In this document: positions 45,799 to 54,747 of the stretch, piece by piece | Layout of the letters: each line of letters starts with the position of its first letter | Numbering within the stretch: position 1 is the stretch's first letter | DNA from: Aquimarina mytili | Lineage (GTDB): Bacteria > Bacteroidota > Bacteroidia > Flavobacteriales > Flavobacteriaceae | Assembly: GCF_016735115.1 (NCBI RefSeq) | Contig: NZ_JAERQJ010000013.1 | Location: forward strand, 42,525-106,524 | Direction: 5' to 3' | Length of the DNA stretch: 64,000 bases | Made by a program: the position numbers and the translations under genes | The notes under the pieces: generated by a model | The model's database searches: none | What the model saw: the letters and a program-made list of their open reading frames with translations, nothing else | Told to the model about the DNA's origin: nothing

Positions 45799-46383
45799 AT
45801 GAATTACATAAAGAATAAAATAGAACTTAAAGAAAATGGATATTCCGTTTTAGCCGACTTATATTCAGAGAGCTAAATAGCTTAAATTTCAAACTGTATA
45901 GAAAATACTGAACCAATCGGAAATTCATTTCTGAAAACAAAAGATTTATTTGCTATTGGACAATTGATTAAAAGTGTTTCGGATTTAATTGATTTGGTTT
46001 TTAATCATAAGATGACCAAGTTGATTTTCGACCTTTCGCAATCAAACTATTTCTTGACAAAAGCCATCTATTTCGACAAACCATGTGAATCGAATTGGTT
46101 TGTTGCCTATCACCAAGACTTAAGCATTTCTGTTGACAAAAAACTAATTTGAAAAATTATATGAATTAGACTTTTAAAAAAGGACAGTAAGAAATGCTAA
46201 AAATGAATTTATTTATGAGATAAAAAAAGGGGGCCTATCCTAATGAAGCCCCTAATTTTACATGCTTCAAACAAAACAACAAATGGAAAGAAAAGAAGAG
46301 TTATTCGTTTAGAGTCTAATAAACATAAACTGACAAAACCACTGAATTGGTTGGAGTATTGGAACGGAAAAGCCAGCGTATAA
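45799..46383 (+). pseudogene. phytanoyl-CoA dioxygenase (PhyH) family, decayed cassette gene
   Basis: The N-terminal part starts at ATG 45799 and runs through two in-frame stops (TAA after about residue 25) before the conserved AIYFDKPCESNWFVAYHQDL, which holds the Fe(II)-binding HxD of PhyH enzymes. The C-terminal part is recognisable as GPILMKPLILHASNKTTNG and KRRVIRLE, with the distal iron His. The 100 or so residues between are deleted and the region around 46152-46235 is frameshifted. The stop codon TAA at 46381-46383 overlaps the YAAC end of the attC-like site, as in intact cassettes 4, 5 and 9. It was therefore a genuine cassette gene before decay. Confidence 0.8.
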
Positions 46384-46548
46384 CATTATGTATGTGATCA
46401 TAGCAGCCAGATGACTAAGAGGGTGATCTGTCTATTTTGTAGAAGTGCAACACTCGCTTGAAAAAATATAGCAACAAATGCGCCGAAAATATCGAAGGTT
46501 CTGTAACATTTTATCCCTCTACGACACATATAATAAAGGTTAAATTCA
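46375..46548 (+). other. attC-like site 0 (orphan, 177-bp family)
   Basis: Left end AGCGTATAAC (46375-46384), right end GTTAAATTCA (46539-46548). It contains TGTGATCATAGCAG near the left and CTACGACACATATAATAAA near the right, the same inverted arms as sites 2, 4, 6 and 10, plus the inner dyad around GCAACAAATGCGC. The matching GTTATACGCT cassette start is not found upstream, so the left cassette border has been lost. Confidence 0.85.
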
Positions 46549-46563
46549 ATAGTGAAAATAAAA

Positions 46564-47079
46564 ATGAGTAAACAAAAACTAATTAAACGATTGAAAAATT
46601 ATTATCCAATGGAAAGATTTCATGCTTTTGTGACATTTCCATTGATTTTTGTTTATCTAATCCTTAAAAATTCATTTATAGATATATTTTTTCTGTTATA
46701 CGGACTTTTAATCTGTATAATAGTATTAATTCAAGGACAACACTATTGGAAATTGAAGTTATACAGATTGATTAATAAGCCGTTCAACCAAGAAAAAAAC
46801 TTAAACATTTTCAAGAATTCTAAAAAATTCAATTTGATATTAATTGGTCTGATTCCAATAATATTTGGAATTCAAATATATCAAAATGATTGGCAAATTA
46901 TACCTGAAAATATAATCGTTTGGGGTATTATAGCCAATGTTTTTGGCATTCTTGAACATATAAATTATTATAATCGTCAGTTAATGATTGACAATTTATC
47001 GGATTTAGAATATATAAAGCGGAATAAAAGACTAAAAATTGCAAGTTTAGCTAAAGATTTAAAAGAGAACGAACTATAA
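46564..47079 (+). CDS. cassette gene: multi-pass membrane protein, unknown
   Basis: I prefer ATG 46564 (MSKQKLIKRLKNYY) over GTG 46552. 171 residues with about four membrane segments (FVTFPLIFVYLIL, FFLLYGLLICIIVLI, LILIGLIPIIFGIQI, IIVWGIIANVFGIL) and charged termini. The gene starts 25 bases after the GTTA of the orphan site, like the genes in the main array. No YAAC site complementary to GTTAAATTC follows it, so this cassette can no longer excise normally. Function unknown. Confidence 0.75.
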   Translation: MSKQKLIKRLKNYYPMERFHAFVTFPLIFVYLILKNSFIDIFFLLYGLLICIIVLIQGQHYWKLKLYRLINKPFNQEKNLNIFKNSKKFNLILIGLIPIIFGIQIYQNDWQIIPENIIVWGIIANVFGILEHINYYNRQLMIDNLSDLEYIKRNKRLKIASLAKDLKENEL

Positions 47080-47120
47080 AACCTGGTACTAAATAGACAA
47101 CTAAAGTACTTTAATCCAAA

Positions 47121-48044
47121 TTACCCTGCCATATCAATATCCTTTAGTTTATTCTCTTCGGCTTGTTTGGCCTTTCTGGCAGCATACATAAACCCTTGTC
47201 GCCACCAATTACCCATAAGTTTTTTGTCAAAAATCAAAGAGTTTTCGGTTAGTTTTGATGGCGTATAATATAAATTGAGAGGAACGTTCTTATTTATTGC
47301 GGCTAACTTGCCCACTACGGTATCGTGACCTTCGACCTGATCAAGCATGTATCCAAATAAATTGACCATCAATGAAAATGGATTTTTACCGAGGACCTTG
47401 TTGTGCTCCATATTTTCAGACTCTAAGATAATCGCATCAACCTCGGTGGCTCCTCTACGTATGGCTTCACGAATAGGCACCATACATCCAAAGCCTCCAT
47501 CGGCATATTCGTATCCATTTTTGGTGGCCAAGCTCATAAAAGGCACATAATTACACGATATCCAGATCCAGTCACAAAAATCCTCATACGAAAAATCGTT
47601 AATCGACTTATATTCTGTTCTGTTTTTAGTAAGATTTGAGACGGTTACCACTACATCAACTGATTTTCTTCGTGCTAATCTAAATTCGGCTTCAGAGAAA
47701 TTCTTGCGTATAGAGGTCCTAAGATTTTGGCTCTCACCAAACGTGCGTTTCTTTTTAATAAACTGCCATAGCGAAGCAAAAAAGTTAATCGAAACAAACT
47801 CTCTATTTCCTTTCTTACGTACTACAAAAGGGTTTACATTAAAAATGGTATGCTGATTAACATTAGTATAGATATCATACATCTTACCGATATTACCCAA
47901 AGCGAGCTGAGGCACTAATAGACTTCCTGTTGAAGTACCAAGAAACAAGTCATATTTCCGACCTGCTTCATTCATTAAATATTGTGCTACACCGCCGGCA
48001 TAAGCTCCTTTACTACCTCCTCCCGAAATTACTAATGCACGCAT
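47121..48044 (-). CDS. patatin-like phospholipase
   Basis: Start at 48044 (MRALVISGGGSKG), which places the oxyanion-hole glycines at the N terminus as in all patatins; 307 residues. The nucleophile elbow is LGTSTGS (GxSxG) and the catalytic Asp is in EYADGGFG (DG/A motif). Lipid acyl hydrolase, probably cytosolic or membrane-associated. A truncated copy of its 5' end lies 670 bases upstream. Confidence 0.92.
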   Translation of the reverse strand: MRALVISGGGSKGAYAGGVAQYLMNEAGRKYDLFLGTSTGSLLVPQLALGNIGKMYDIYTNVNQHTIFNVNPFVVRKKGNREFVSINFFASLWQFIKKKRTFGESQNLRTSIRKNFSEAEFRLARRKSVDVVVTVSNLTKNRTEYKSINDFSYEDFCDWIWISCNYVPFMSLATKNGYEYADGGFGCMVPIREAIRRGATEVDAIILESENMEHNKVLGKNPFSLMVNLFGYMLDQVEGHDTVVGKLAAINKNVPLNLYYTPSKLTENSLIFDKKLMGNWWRQGFMYAARKAKQAEENKLKDIDMAG

Positions 48045-48152
48045 ATTTAAGAAATGAATTTGAATTCTAATATTACCAAATATAGTTCTATTTATCAATT
48101 TTGAATTATTAAAAATAACTCCTATAAATTCTTATCATTAGAAGGCAACAAA

Positions 48153-48479
48153 TTAAACTACTCTAGAAACATTGGATGATTTTGACGTTAATGAATCCTC
48201 AATAACTTTTTCATATTCATCCAGGTTACTTCCTGATAACATTATGCCTACCGCCATATCATCTATTTTTTCTCTAACCAGTAATGATAATTCAACTTCT
48301 ATGAAGCCGTCTAAATCTATTAATACAATCAAACATTCATTTTCCAAAAACTTAGTTTTTTCAAGTGTTTTACGAAATAAATCTGACATGTAATCATGCT
48401 CTATTTCAATGATAGAATTTTTTACTAATATTTTAAAATCAAAATATGTCAACTCCGCTAAGAGCATAAAAGCTTCCAT
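48153..48479 (-). CDS. hypothetical protein (108 aa)
   Basis: 108 residues, predicted alpha/beta, with VKNSIIEIEHDYM and ECLIVLIDLDGFIEVELSLL. The pattern of a sheet followed by acidic turns slightly resembles STAS domains, but I cannot support this. It lies between the intact patatin gene and the patatin fragment, so it may have come in with the rearrangement. Confidence 0.55.
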   Translation of the reverse strand: MEAFMLLAELTYFDFKILVKNSIIEIEHDYMSDLFRKTLEKTKFLENECLIVLIDLDGFIEVELSLLVREKIDDMAVGIMLSGSNLDEYEKVIEDSLTSKSSNVSRVV

Positions 48480-48559
48480 AATATTATTTTTGAATACAAT
48501 CCATTAATTTGTGAATATTAAAGATTGAGTAACATTGGCATAAAATTCTTTTATCTCAC

Positions 48560-48715
48560 TTATTTTTGATAGAGCAAGATAGATACTAACAAACTCCCTA
48601 TAGAAGTTCTCAAAAACAAATCATATTTTCTATCTAATTTTTGTAAAAGATACCATGCAGTGTCAAGGGCATAAGCTCCTTTACTACCTCCTCCGGAAAT
48701 CACCAATGCTCGCAT
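48560..48715 (-). pseudogene. truncated patatin paralogue
   Basis: A 51-codon ORF starting MRALVISGGGSKGAYALDTA and containing RKYDLFLRTSIGSLLV, then stopping. It parallels residues 1-45 of the intact patatin at 47121 (same GGGSKGAYA and YDLFLxTSxGSLL), with the nucleophile Ser region altered to TSIGS; everything C-terminal, including the catalytic Asp, is missing. A partial duplication or relic of a tandem pair. Confidence 0.75.
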
Positions 48716-48725
48716 ATAATTTTTA

Positions 48726-50810
48726 CTATGGGGTTAATTTTTGTTGTAAAAAATCTTGTTGATTCTTTGGCAAATTATCCTTTAAAACTACGTATTTCTT
48801 TTTATATTTTTCGTCTTTTAATAATTTATCAAGGATTTTCCTGCAGGAATTCCTAAAACGCCAATTGTGATGTGTGGCACCATCAATAAGATCTTTTAAT
48901 GATTGGTCGGAAAATGCTTGTAAACTTTCTAAATAGGCAAAAGCGTTCTCTCTGGCACTAAAGTGGTGTTTTGGTGATGTATACCCAGAGAGTTCATTAA
49001 AATACTTTTGATGCTGATCAGTTTGATAGTCTTTGGTACTTAAAACCAAAACCAACCAAAGTACTCTTACATTTTTATCACTAAATCCAATAATTTCTTG
49101 TGTTGCATCCAGATACTCTTTGCGATGCTCTGGAAAATTGGACCATAAATGATATAATGCCGGTTCTATAGTAGCGTAAGATTCATCTTTTAACAATGAT
49201 TCATATTGCTTCTTTAAATCTAATGGTATTGTGCTTAGCGTATTGGCAATAGCCTGTCTCACAAAAATATTATTGGTAGCAAAACCTTTCTCATAAAGCG
49301 CTATGGCTTCTGGAGAAGTTTTTCCTTCTAATTGATAGATCGCTTCTTGTCCCAAATAATCATTGGTAGGAAACCCTAAAGCATTCTCTAAAACTTTCCA
49401 TTTGCCTGCCATAGGCTGTGTACGCTCTTGTGCGAGGCTCAAATATTCTTGAATAAATGAAGATTTTGTTAGAATATCCAGTGCTTCTTGCGATGGAAAC
49501 TTTACATTCTCCAACCATAGCTTTTTATATTCTGATAGATCTTTCCCGCTCACTTCTTCGGCTATAGAAATAAAATCATCTGTCGTTGCATTCTTAAACT
49601 TATACTTCTCCAGGTAGTTATGAATTGTAATTTTAAAACTAGTATTTCCTATTAAATTTCGAAGTGCATGGATAGCCCACGCTCCTCGTTGATAAAAAGT
49701 AAGTGAACTAGCCTTAGGGTCTAATAATGCCGTTGCACTGGGTGTTTTTGAAAGCGCTGTAAGTTGTTCTGCACTCTCATATAATTTGTATAGAAAGTAA
49801 TCCTCTCCAAAAATCTCTTTTTCAGCTAATAATGCATAATAGGTTGCAAATCCTTCTTGTAACCAATGATGTGTACCTTCGGTCTCGGTGACCAGGTCTC
49901 CAAACCATTGATGCGCCAATTCATGAGCATTAACATTAATATAATTGCGATCTATAAAAGCCGTTTCGTCGACTACAAAAGCGTCAGAAAAAATAGTAGC
50001 TCCTGTATTTTCCATACCTGCGTATAAAAAATCTTTTACAGGAATCTGTTTATAGTTTTGCCACGGAAACGAATATCCTATTTCTTTTTCCAGAAAATCA
50101 AATATCTTTTTACTATGTCTATACGTAGACTCAAACCTATCTTTATCTGTTGGATAATAATACATCTCCAAAGGAATCCCGTTAGCCGAAGTTTCTACTA
50201 CCTTGTCGTATTTACCAATGGCCAATGCCAGCAGATAACTACTCATAGGCTGTTGCATATCATAATGCCAACGCTGAATCGAATCATTTACAGCTTCGGT
50301 TTTTACTAATTTTCCGTTAGCGATTACCTCAAAGCCTTTAGTATAATCAACAGTAAGATCAAACTCTACTTTTTCATTCATTTCATCAAAACTAGGCAAC
50401 CAATTCGAAGTATATTTTCCTTGCCCTTGTGTCCATATTTGATCCTTCCCCTCATAATCTTTAACAAAATACAATGCCTTTTTTGGAGTGGCAGTATAAA
50501 CTATAGTAATACTATGATTGGCGGTTGTTTTAAAATCTGAAGCAACGGTGATTTTCTTATTATCATATTCAAAGTCGACACGTTTATCGTCAAGTTCTAC
50601 ACTAGTAATCTTCATCTTTTGCGCATCGATAAAAATAGATGTAGTTGGTTTCAATACTTTAAAACTGTAGGTAACTTTTCCTTGTACAGTTTTCGCCTCG
50701 GCATCTACTGTAATATCAATCTGACCTTTTAAAAAATCTACCGAATCTATTTGTTGTGCTACATTTCCGAAAGAAATAAGACTTATAACTATGTATATTA
50801 TAATTCGCAT
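48726..50810 (-). CDS. M1-family metallopeptidase
   Basis: 694 residues with a signal peptide (cut near NVAQQ). Zinc site HELAHQWFGDLVT followed by the distal Glu in WLQEGFATYYA (HExxH-x18-E); the substrate-binding GAMEN is seen as YAGMENTGATIF. C-terminal HEAT-like helical repeats from about 460 on. Exported aminopeptidase. Confidence 0.94.
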   Translation of the reverse strand: MRIIIYIVISLISFGNVAQQIDSVDFLKGQIDITVDAEAKTVQGKVTYSFKVLKPTTSIFIDAQKMKITSVELDDKRVDFEYDNKKITVASDFKTTANHSITIVYTATPKKALYFVKDYEGKDQIWTQGQGKYTSNWLPSFDEMNEKVEFDLTVDYTKGFEVIANGKLVKTEAVNDSIQRWHYDMQQPMSSYLLALAIGKYDKVVETSANGIPLEMYYYPTDKDRFESTYRHSKKIFDFLEKEIGYSFPWQNYKQIPVKDFLYAGMENTGATIFSDAFVVDETAFIDRNYINVNAHELAHQWFGDLVTETEGTHHWLQEGFATYYALLAEKEIFGEDYFLYKLYESAEQLTALSKTPSATALLDPKASSLTFYQRGAWAIHALRNLIGNTSFKITIHNYLEKYKFKNATTDDFISIAEEVSGKDLSEYKKLWLENVKFPSQEALDILTKSSFIQEYLSLAQERTQPMAGKWKVLENALGFPTNDYLGQEAIYQLEGKTSPEAIALYEKGFATNNIFVRQAIANTLSTIPLDLKKQYESLLKDESYATIEPALYHLWSNFPEHRKEYLDATQEIIGFSDKNVRVLWLVLVLSTKDYQTDQHQKYFNELSGYTSPKHHFSARENAFAYLESLQAFSDQSLKDLIDGATHHNWRFRNSCRKILDKLLKDEKYKKKYVVLKDNLPKNQQDFLQQKLTP

Positions 50811-50912
50811 ATTCTGATATAATCAAATGTTCTGCCAAAATAACGATTTTAAGCTAGCAATGTGACAAATATCGTATTGAACTATTTTCCAATAAATACT
50901 ATCTTCGCCCTA

Positions 50913-53015
50913 ATGAATCCTAATATTTTACAAACTCCGATAGACTATCTAAAGGGCGTTGGCCCTTCTCGAGCTTCTTTACTACGATCGGAGTTAGGAA
51001 TTCATACCTATCAAGATCTTATTAATTTGTTTCCGAATCGATACATTGATAAAACACAGTATTATAAAATCAACCAATTGCAACGAAACTCTGCCGAAGT
51101 GCAAATCATTGGTAAACTTATAAACATCAAAACTGTAGAGCAAAAAAAAGGAAAACGTCTGGTAGCAAAGTTTATAGATGACACTGGTGAAATGGAATTG
51201 GTTTGGTTTAGAGGGCAAAAATGGATTCGCGAAAATCTAAAGTTAAATACTCCCTATGTGATCTTTGGAAAAACGAAATACTACAATGGATTTAGTATGC
51301 CGCATCCAGAGATGGAACTGCTAGATGAACATAAAGCTAATCTAAGAACAGCCATGCAACCGGTATATCCTTCAACCGAAAAATTATCTAATAAAGGGAT
51401 TACCAATCGAGTGATCATGAAGATGATGCAACAACTGTTTGTAGAGACCAATGTGCGTTTTTATGATACGCTTTCAAAAGAGATTCTTGAAGAATTGAAA
51501 CTTATTTCAAAAAGTGAAGCTGTTTTTAATGTTCATTTTCCGAAGAGCCAGGAGCTATTAGCCAAAGCACAATATCGATTAAAATTTGAAGAGTTGTTTT
51601 ATATTCAGTTACAGCTTATCACCAAAAAATTAATCCGAAAACAGAAAATAAAAGGTTTTCCGTTTACTGAAGTAGGGGCTCATTTTAACAACTTTTATAA
51701 AAACCATCTTCCTTTTGATCTTACTAATGCTCAAAAACGAGTGATCAAAGAAATCAGAAATGACATTGGCAGCAGTGCACAAATGAATCGTTTGCTACAA
51801 GGAGATGTGGGCTCTGGTAAAACAATCGTCGGTTTGATGACAATGCTATTGGCAATTGATAATGGATTTCAGGCTTGTTTGATGGCGCCCACCGCAATTT
51901 TAGCCAATCAACATTATATGGGTATCAAAGAACTTACTCAGGATCTGGATATTAATATAAAATTATTAATGGGTAGTTCTACGGCCAAAGAACGCAGAAT
52001 AATTCATGAAGAATTGGAAGAAGGGTCCCTACACATTTTGATTGGCACCCATGCTATTCTTGAAGATAAGGTACAATTTAAAAATCTGGGATTAGCCATT
52101 ATCGATGAGCAGCATCGATTTGGTGTTGCACAACGCGCCAAATTATGGCATAAAAACACCTATCCACCACATATACTGGTGATGACTGCCACACCCATAC
52201 CAAGAACACTGGCCATGAGTTTGTATGGCGATCTGGACATTTCGGTTATCGATGAACTACCCCCTGGGAGAAAAGCCATAAAAACGGTACATCGCTATGA
52301 TAGTAATCGATTAAGGGTATTTAAGTTTATTGCCGATGAGATTCAAAAAAGAAGGCAAATCTATATTGTATATCCTTTGATACAAGAGTCTGAAGCTATG
52401 GATTATAAAGATCTTATGGATGGGTACGAGAGTATTGCACGCTCCTTCCCTACTCCAGAGTATCAAATCTCTATTGTGCACGGTAAGATGAAGCCCGCCG
52501 ATAAAGATTATGAGATGGAACGTTTTGTAAAAGGCGAAACCAACATTATGGTTGCTACCACAGTGATCGAGGTTGGTGTAAATGTACCCAACGCCAGTGT
52601 AATGATTATTGAAAGTGCAGAACGGTTTGGGCTATCGCAATTGCATCAATTACGCGGGCGTGTGGGTCGTGGTGCAGAACAAAGTTATTGTATCCTGATG
52701 ACCAGTCATAAACTATCATCAGATAGCAAAACCCGATTAGAAACTATGGTTCGAACTAATGACGGATTTGATATTGCCGAAGTAGATTTAAAACTTCGTG
52801 GACCAGGTGATATTATGGGTACGCAGCAAAGCGGTGTGTTAAATCTAAAAATTGCAGACATCGTAAGGGACAATGATATTTTAAAAACCGCACGATATTA
52901 TGCTATGAAAATTCTGAATGACGATCCGGCATTGTCTGCAGAAAAAAACAAAGTATTACTGTACACCTACGGGCAAATGGCAAAACATAAGAATATTTGG
53001 AATTATATTAGTTAG
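50913..53015 (+). CDS. recG: ATP-dependent DNA helicase RecG
   Basis: Start at 50913 (MNPNILQTPIDYLKGVGPSR) rather than the longer ORF, matching the family N terminus; 700 residues. Wedge domain in the first 150 residues with the OB fold, then SF2 motifs: QGDVGSGKTIV (Walker A), IIDEQHRFG (DEQH), VMTATPIPRTL, QLRGRVGRG and the TRG-type C terminus. It remodels stalled replication forks. Ends with a terminator at 53076. Confidence 0.95.
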   Translation: MNPNILQTPIDYLKGVGPSRASLLRSELGIHTYQDLINLFPNRYIDKTQYYKINQLQRNSAEVQIIGKLINIKTVEQKKGKRLVAKFIDDTGEMELVWFRGQKWIRENLKLNTPYVIFGKTKYYNGFSMPHPEMELLDEHKANLRTAMQPVYPSTEKLSNKGITNRVIMKMMQQLFVETNVRFYDTLSKEILEELKLISKSEAVFNVHFPKSQELLAKAQYRLKFEELFYIQLQLITKKLIRKQKIKGFPFTEVGAHFNNFYKNHLPFDLTNAQKRVIKEIRNDIGSSAQMNRLLQGDVGSGKTIVGLMTMLLAIDNGFQACLMAPTAILANQHYMGIKELTQDLDINIKLLMGSSTAKERRIIHEELEEGSLHILIGTHAILEDKVQFKNLGLAIIDEQHRFGVAQRAKLWHKNTYPPHILVMTATPIPRTLAMSLYGDLDISVIDELPPGRKAIKTVHRYDSNRLRVFKFIADEIQKRRQIYIVYPLIQESEAMDYKDLMDGYESIARSFPTPEYQISIVHGKMKPADKDYEMERFVKGETNIMVATTVIEVGVNVPNASVMIIESAERFGLSQLHQLRGRVGRGAEQSYCILMTSHKLSSDSKTRLETMVRTNDGFDIAEVDLKLRGPGDIMGTQQSGVLNLKIADIVRDNDILKTARYYAMKILNDDPALSAEKNKVLLYTYGQMAKHKNIWNYIS

Positions 53016-53075
53016 TTGTCAGAAGTCAGAAGTTAAGATTTCTGAATTTTGAATTTGGGGCTAGTATTAAGCAAT

Positions 53076-53105
53076 AAAAGCGACCCTATCCCGGATCGCT
53101 TTTTT
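53076..53105. terminator. terminator between recG and the convergent gene
   Basis: Stem AAAAGCGA/TCGCTTTT (53076-53083, 53096-53103) extended by CC/GG, T run on the right. Confidence 0.75.
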
Positions 53106-53127
53106 ACATATATGGTATTGATAATCA

Positions 53128-53898
53128 TTATGCCATAAACTCTTCTACAGTATCTTGTTGATTGTTGGTTTCTGAAGACGAATCTCCTTTTCCTCTACGA
53201 TCCAGTACTACTTGATTATATTGATCAATAGCGGCGTTGATATCATTAACCAGGTGATCTCCCTGGTAACTTTCATCCATTTCTAAAATAGCATTAAGTC
53301 GAGTAACAAAAGCTCTATAGGTTTCTTCAAGCTTAGTAATCAGATCAGCCATTTCGGCTTCTACTCGCTCCCCTTTTTCTTGGGTACGCTGTATATACAT
53401 ATCAGAAAAGCTAATATTGGCTTTTTGCAACGCATTAATATAATCTCGAACGACCTGAAGCGTAGTGATATCATTATTAAGCTTTGGTTCGGTAATTAAA
53501 GCATCGATAAGATCGGTGGTTGTTTGTGTTTGCAACTGTAAATTTAAACGATAGATTCTTTTACCATAACTATCTATTCGTTCTAACAGTCGTTTTGCTG
53601 CTTCTTGATACGTTAAGACGGGATGTTTGGTAAGCCCCAAAAGAAGGGTTCGCAAACCTATCGTAAGCTCATCTCGCTGCTTATCGAAAGCAATAATATC
53701 TTCGGTATTGGTAAGTTTTTTACTCGGTTCAAAAGCTTTGGCAGCTTTGATTTTGGCTGTAGATAATTCATCAAACCTAACTTGAAGTTTAGGGTGTATA
53801 GGTCCTCTTTTTTGAACAAATACCAAGAGATCATCTACAAATTGAATCAATTCACCGTTCCTGTAATTGCCGGTGAACGCAGTTTTAATAGTTTTCAT
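53128..53898 (-). CDS. DUF6261-like helical protein
   Basis: 256 residues, almost entirely alpha-helical with coiled-coil character; three helical hairpins around residues 20-110, 110-180 and 190-240, e.g. LLLGLTKHPVLTYQEAAKRL and VVRDYINALQKANISF. It resembles the Bacteroidota DUF6261 family of unknown function. The N terminus faces the 41-bp tandem repeats, 78 bases away, which could act as its regulatory sites or belong to the recombination locus. Confidence 0.72.
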   Translation of the reverse strand: MKTIKTAFTGNYRNGELIQFVDDLLVFVQKRGPIHPKLQVRFDELSTAKIKAAKAFEPSKKLTNTEDIIAFDKQRDELTIGLRTLLLGLTKHPVLTYQEAAKRLLERIDSYGKRIYRLNLQLQTQTTTDLIDALITEPKLNNDITTLQVVRDYINALQKANISFSDMYIQRTQEKGERVEAEMADLITKLEETYRAFVTRLNAILEMDESYQGDHLVNDINAAIDQYNQVVLDRRGKGDSSSETNNQQDTVEEFMA

Positions 53899-53975
53899 AA
53901 GGTGTTGGTTTTAAGAATATATCGAAAGCTACAAAAATGCTATATAAAGTAACATTACATGCAAAAAACTTTACA

Positions 53976-54213
53976 AAAACTTGATGTTAATGACACATTC
54001 GGATCTTGTATCAAGGAAACTGTCATGTCAACGACTAGAACAAATCCGGTCTCGCGGAAAGCTTTATGTCAATGACTTGAACGCATCTAGTGTTGAGGAA
54101 ACATTCATGTCAGTGACTAGAATAAATCTAGTGTTACGGAAACCTCCATGTCAATGACTTGAACGATTCTAGTGCTGAGGAAACCTTCATGTCAATGACA
54201 TGAGATATTGCCT
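53976..54213. repeat. 41-bp tandem repeat with palindromic core, about 5.8 units
   Basis: Units of exactly 41 bases start at 53976, 54017, 54058, 54099, 54140 and 54181 (last partial). Each has the core ATGTCAATGAC (GTCA-A-TGAC is a perfect dyad; the last unit extends to CATGTCA-A-TGACATG), a middle TGAACGATTCTAG-like stretch and an end GAGGAAACCTTC-like. The first units are more degraded. They sit between the DUF6261-like gene and the zinc-ribbon gene in a 391-base gap that otherwise has no gene. Iteron-like protein-binding sites are the simplest reading. Confidence 0.85.
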
Positions 54214-54289
54214 AAGTAAAGACTAAAAAAAGCATTATGTAGCTAATCTGGTTACTTTACAATTTCTTCATTTTAAAAAAACAATAACT

Positions 54290-54661
54290 TTAAGAATCCA
54301 TATAGTCTTGCCAGGTAACCAACACATATTTTTTCTTATGAGCATCTTTTAACTCCAGGTATCCATATTCATAACAAAACAGATATATCTGTCCCTTTTT
54401 GTTTTTCCAGTAATGGGTAAAATAGTTAGGGTTAAAACCTTCTTGAATTATTTTTTGTGCAGCAACAGTTGCTAATCCTGCTTTATTGTATGTTTTAAGA
54501 ATTTTGCGATTCGTCTTTAATTGCTTGTCTATGGTTTTAAATAATGTATCTTCTTTTTCTTTATTCTTTTGATAATGAAAAGCAGACCTACAATAGGGAG
54601 AACAAAATTTTTTATCGGTTCTACCTTCGATCTCATTAGCACAGTGTAGGCAATTTACCAT
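54290..54661 (-). CDS. zinc-ribbon protein divergent from the recombinase
   Basis: 123 residues. N-terminal zinc ribbon CLHC at 4-7 and CSPYC at 20-24 (NCLHCANEI, KKFCSPYCRSAFHYQ), then a helical basic region (residues 30-70) and a C-terminal segment rich in Tyr/Lys/aromatics. It resembles DUF2116-type zinc ribbons found in Bacteroidota. Its start is 86 bases from the recombinase start and the two promoters share a dyad. A regulator or accessory DNA-binding factor for recombination is a reasonable guess, unproven. Confidence 0.68.
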   Translation of the reverse strand: MVNCLHCANEIEGRTDKKFCSPYCRSAFHYQKNKEKEDTLFKTIDKQLKTNRKILKTYNKAGLATVAAQKIIQEGFNPNYFTHYWKNKKGQIYLFCYEYGYLELKDAHKKKYVLVTWQDYMDS

Positions 54662-54668
54662 CTTTATA

Positions 54669-54705
54669 TGTAGAATTAAACGTTTATTATACGTATAAAT
54701 CTACA
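54669..54705. promoter_or_regulatory. dyad in the divergent zinc-ribbon/recombinase promoter region
   Basis: Arms TGTAGAATTAAACGT (54669-54683) and ACGTATAAATCTACA (54691-54705) match as reverse complements at 12 of 15 positions, spaced by 7 bases. It lies between the two start codons and could be the binding site of a repressor common to both genes. Confidence 0.45.
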
Positions 54706-54747
54706 CTAATTCTTGATAAATGCATCTATGCTTTTAATATTTGACAT

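Larger units (their letters stand above)
45742..47079 (+). mobile_element. decayed integron-like cassette locus
   Basis: A fragment of a second cassette locus: a signal-peptide-like relic (45742-45800), a phytanoyl-CoA dioxygenase pseudogene, an attC-like site of the 177-bp family (46375-46548) and one further cassette gene that has lost its own downstream site. It lies 8.9 kb from the main array, in the same orientation, and has no recombinase. Confidence 0.65.

Noticed and set aside
45964..46152. An intact 62-residue gene
   Set aside because: It is the middle part of a PhyH pseudogene whose N-terminal and C-terminal parts are recognisable on both sides, out of frame or behind stops.
53016..53075. 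Short direct repeats GTCAGAA after recG
   Set aside because: Only two or three short copies; likely simple-sequence noise common in such genomes.
53976..54213. CRISPR array
   Set aside because: The 41-base units are contiguous degenerate repeats without unique spacers of constant length, and no cas gene is present.
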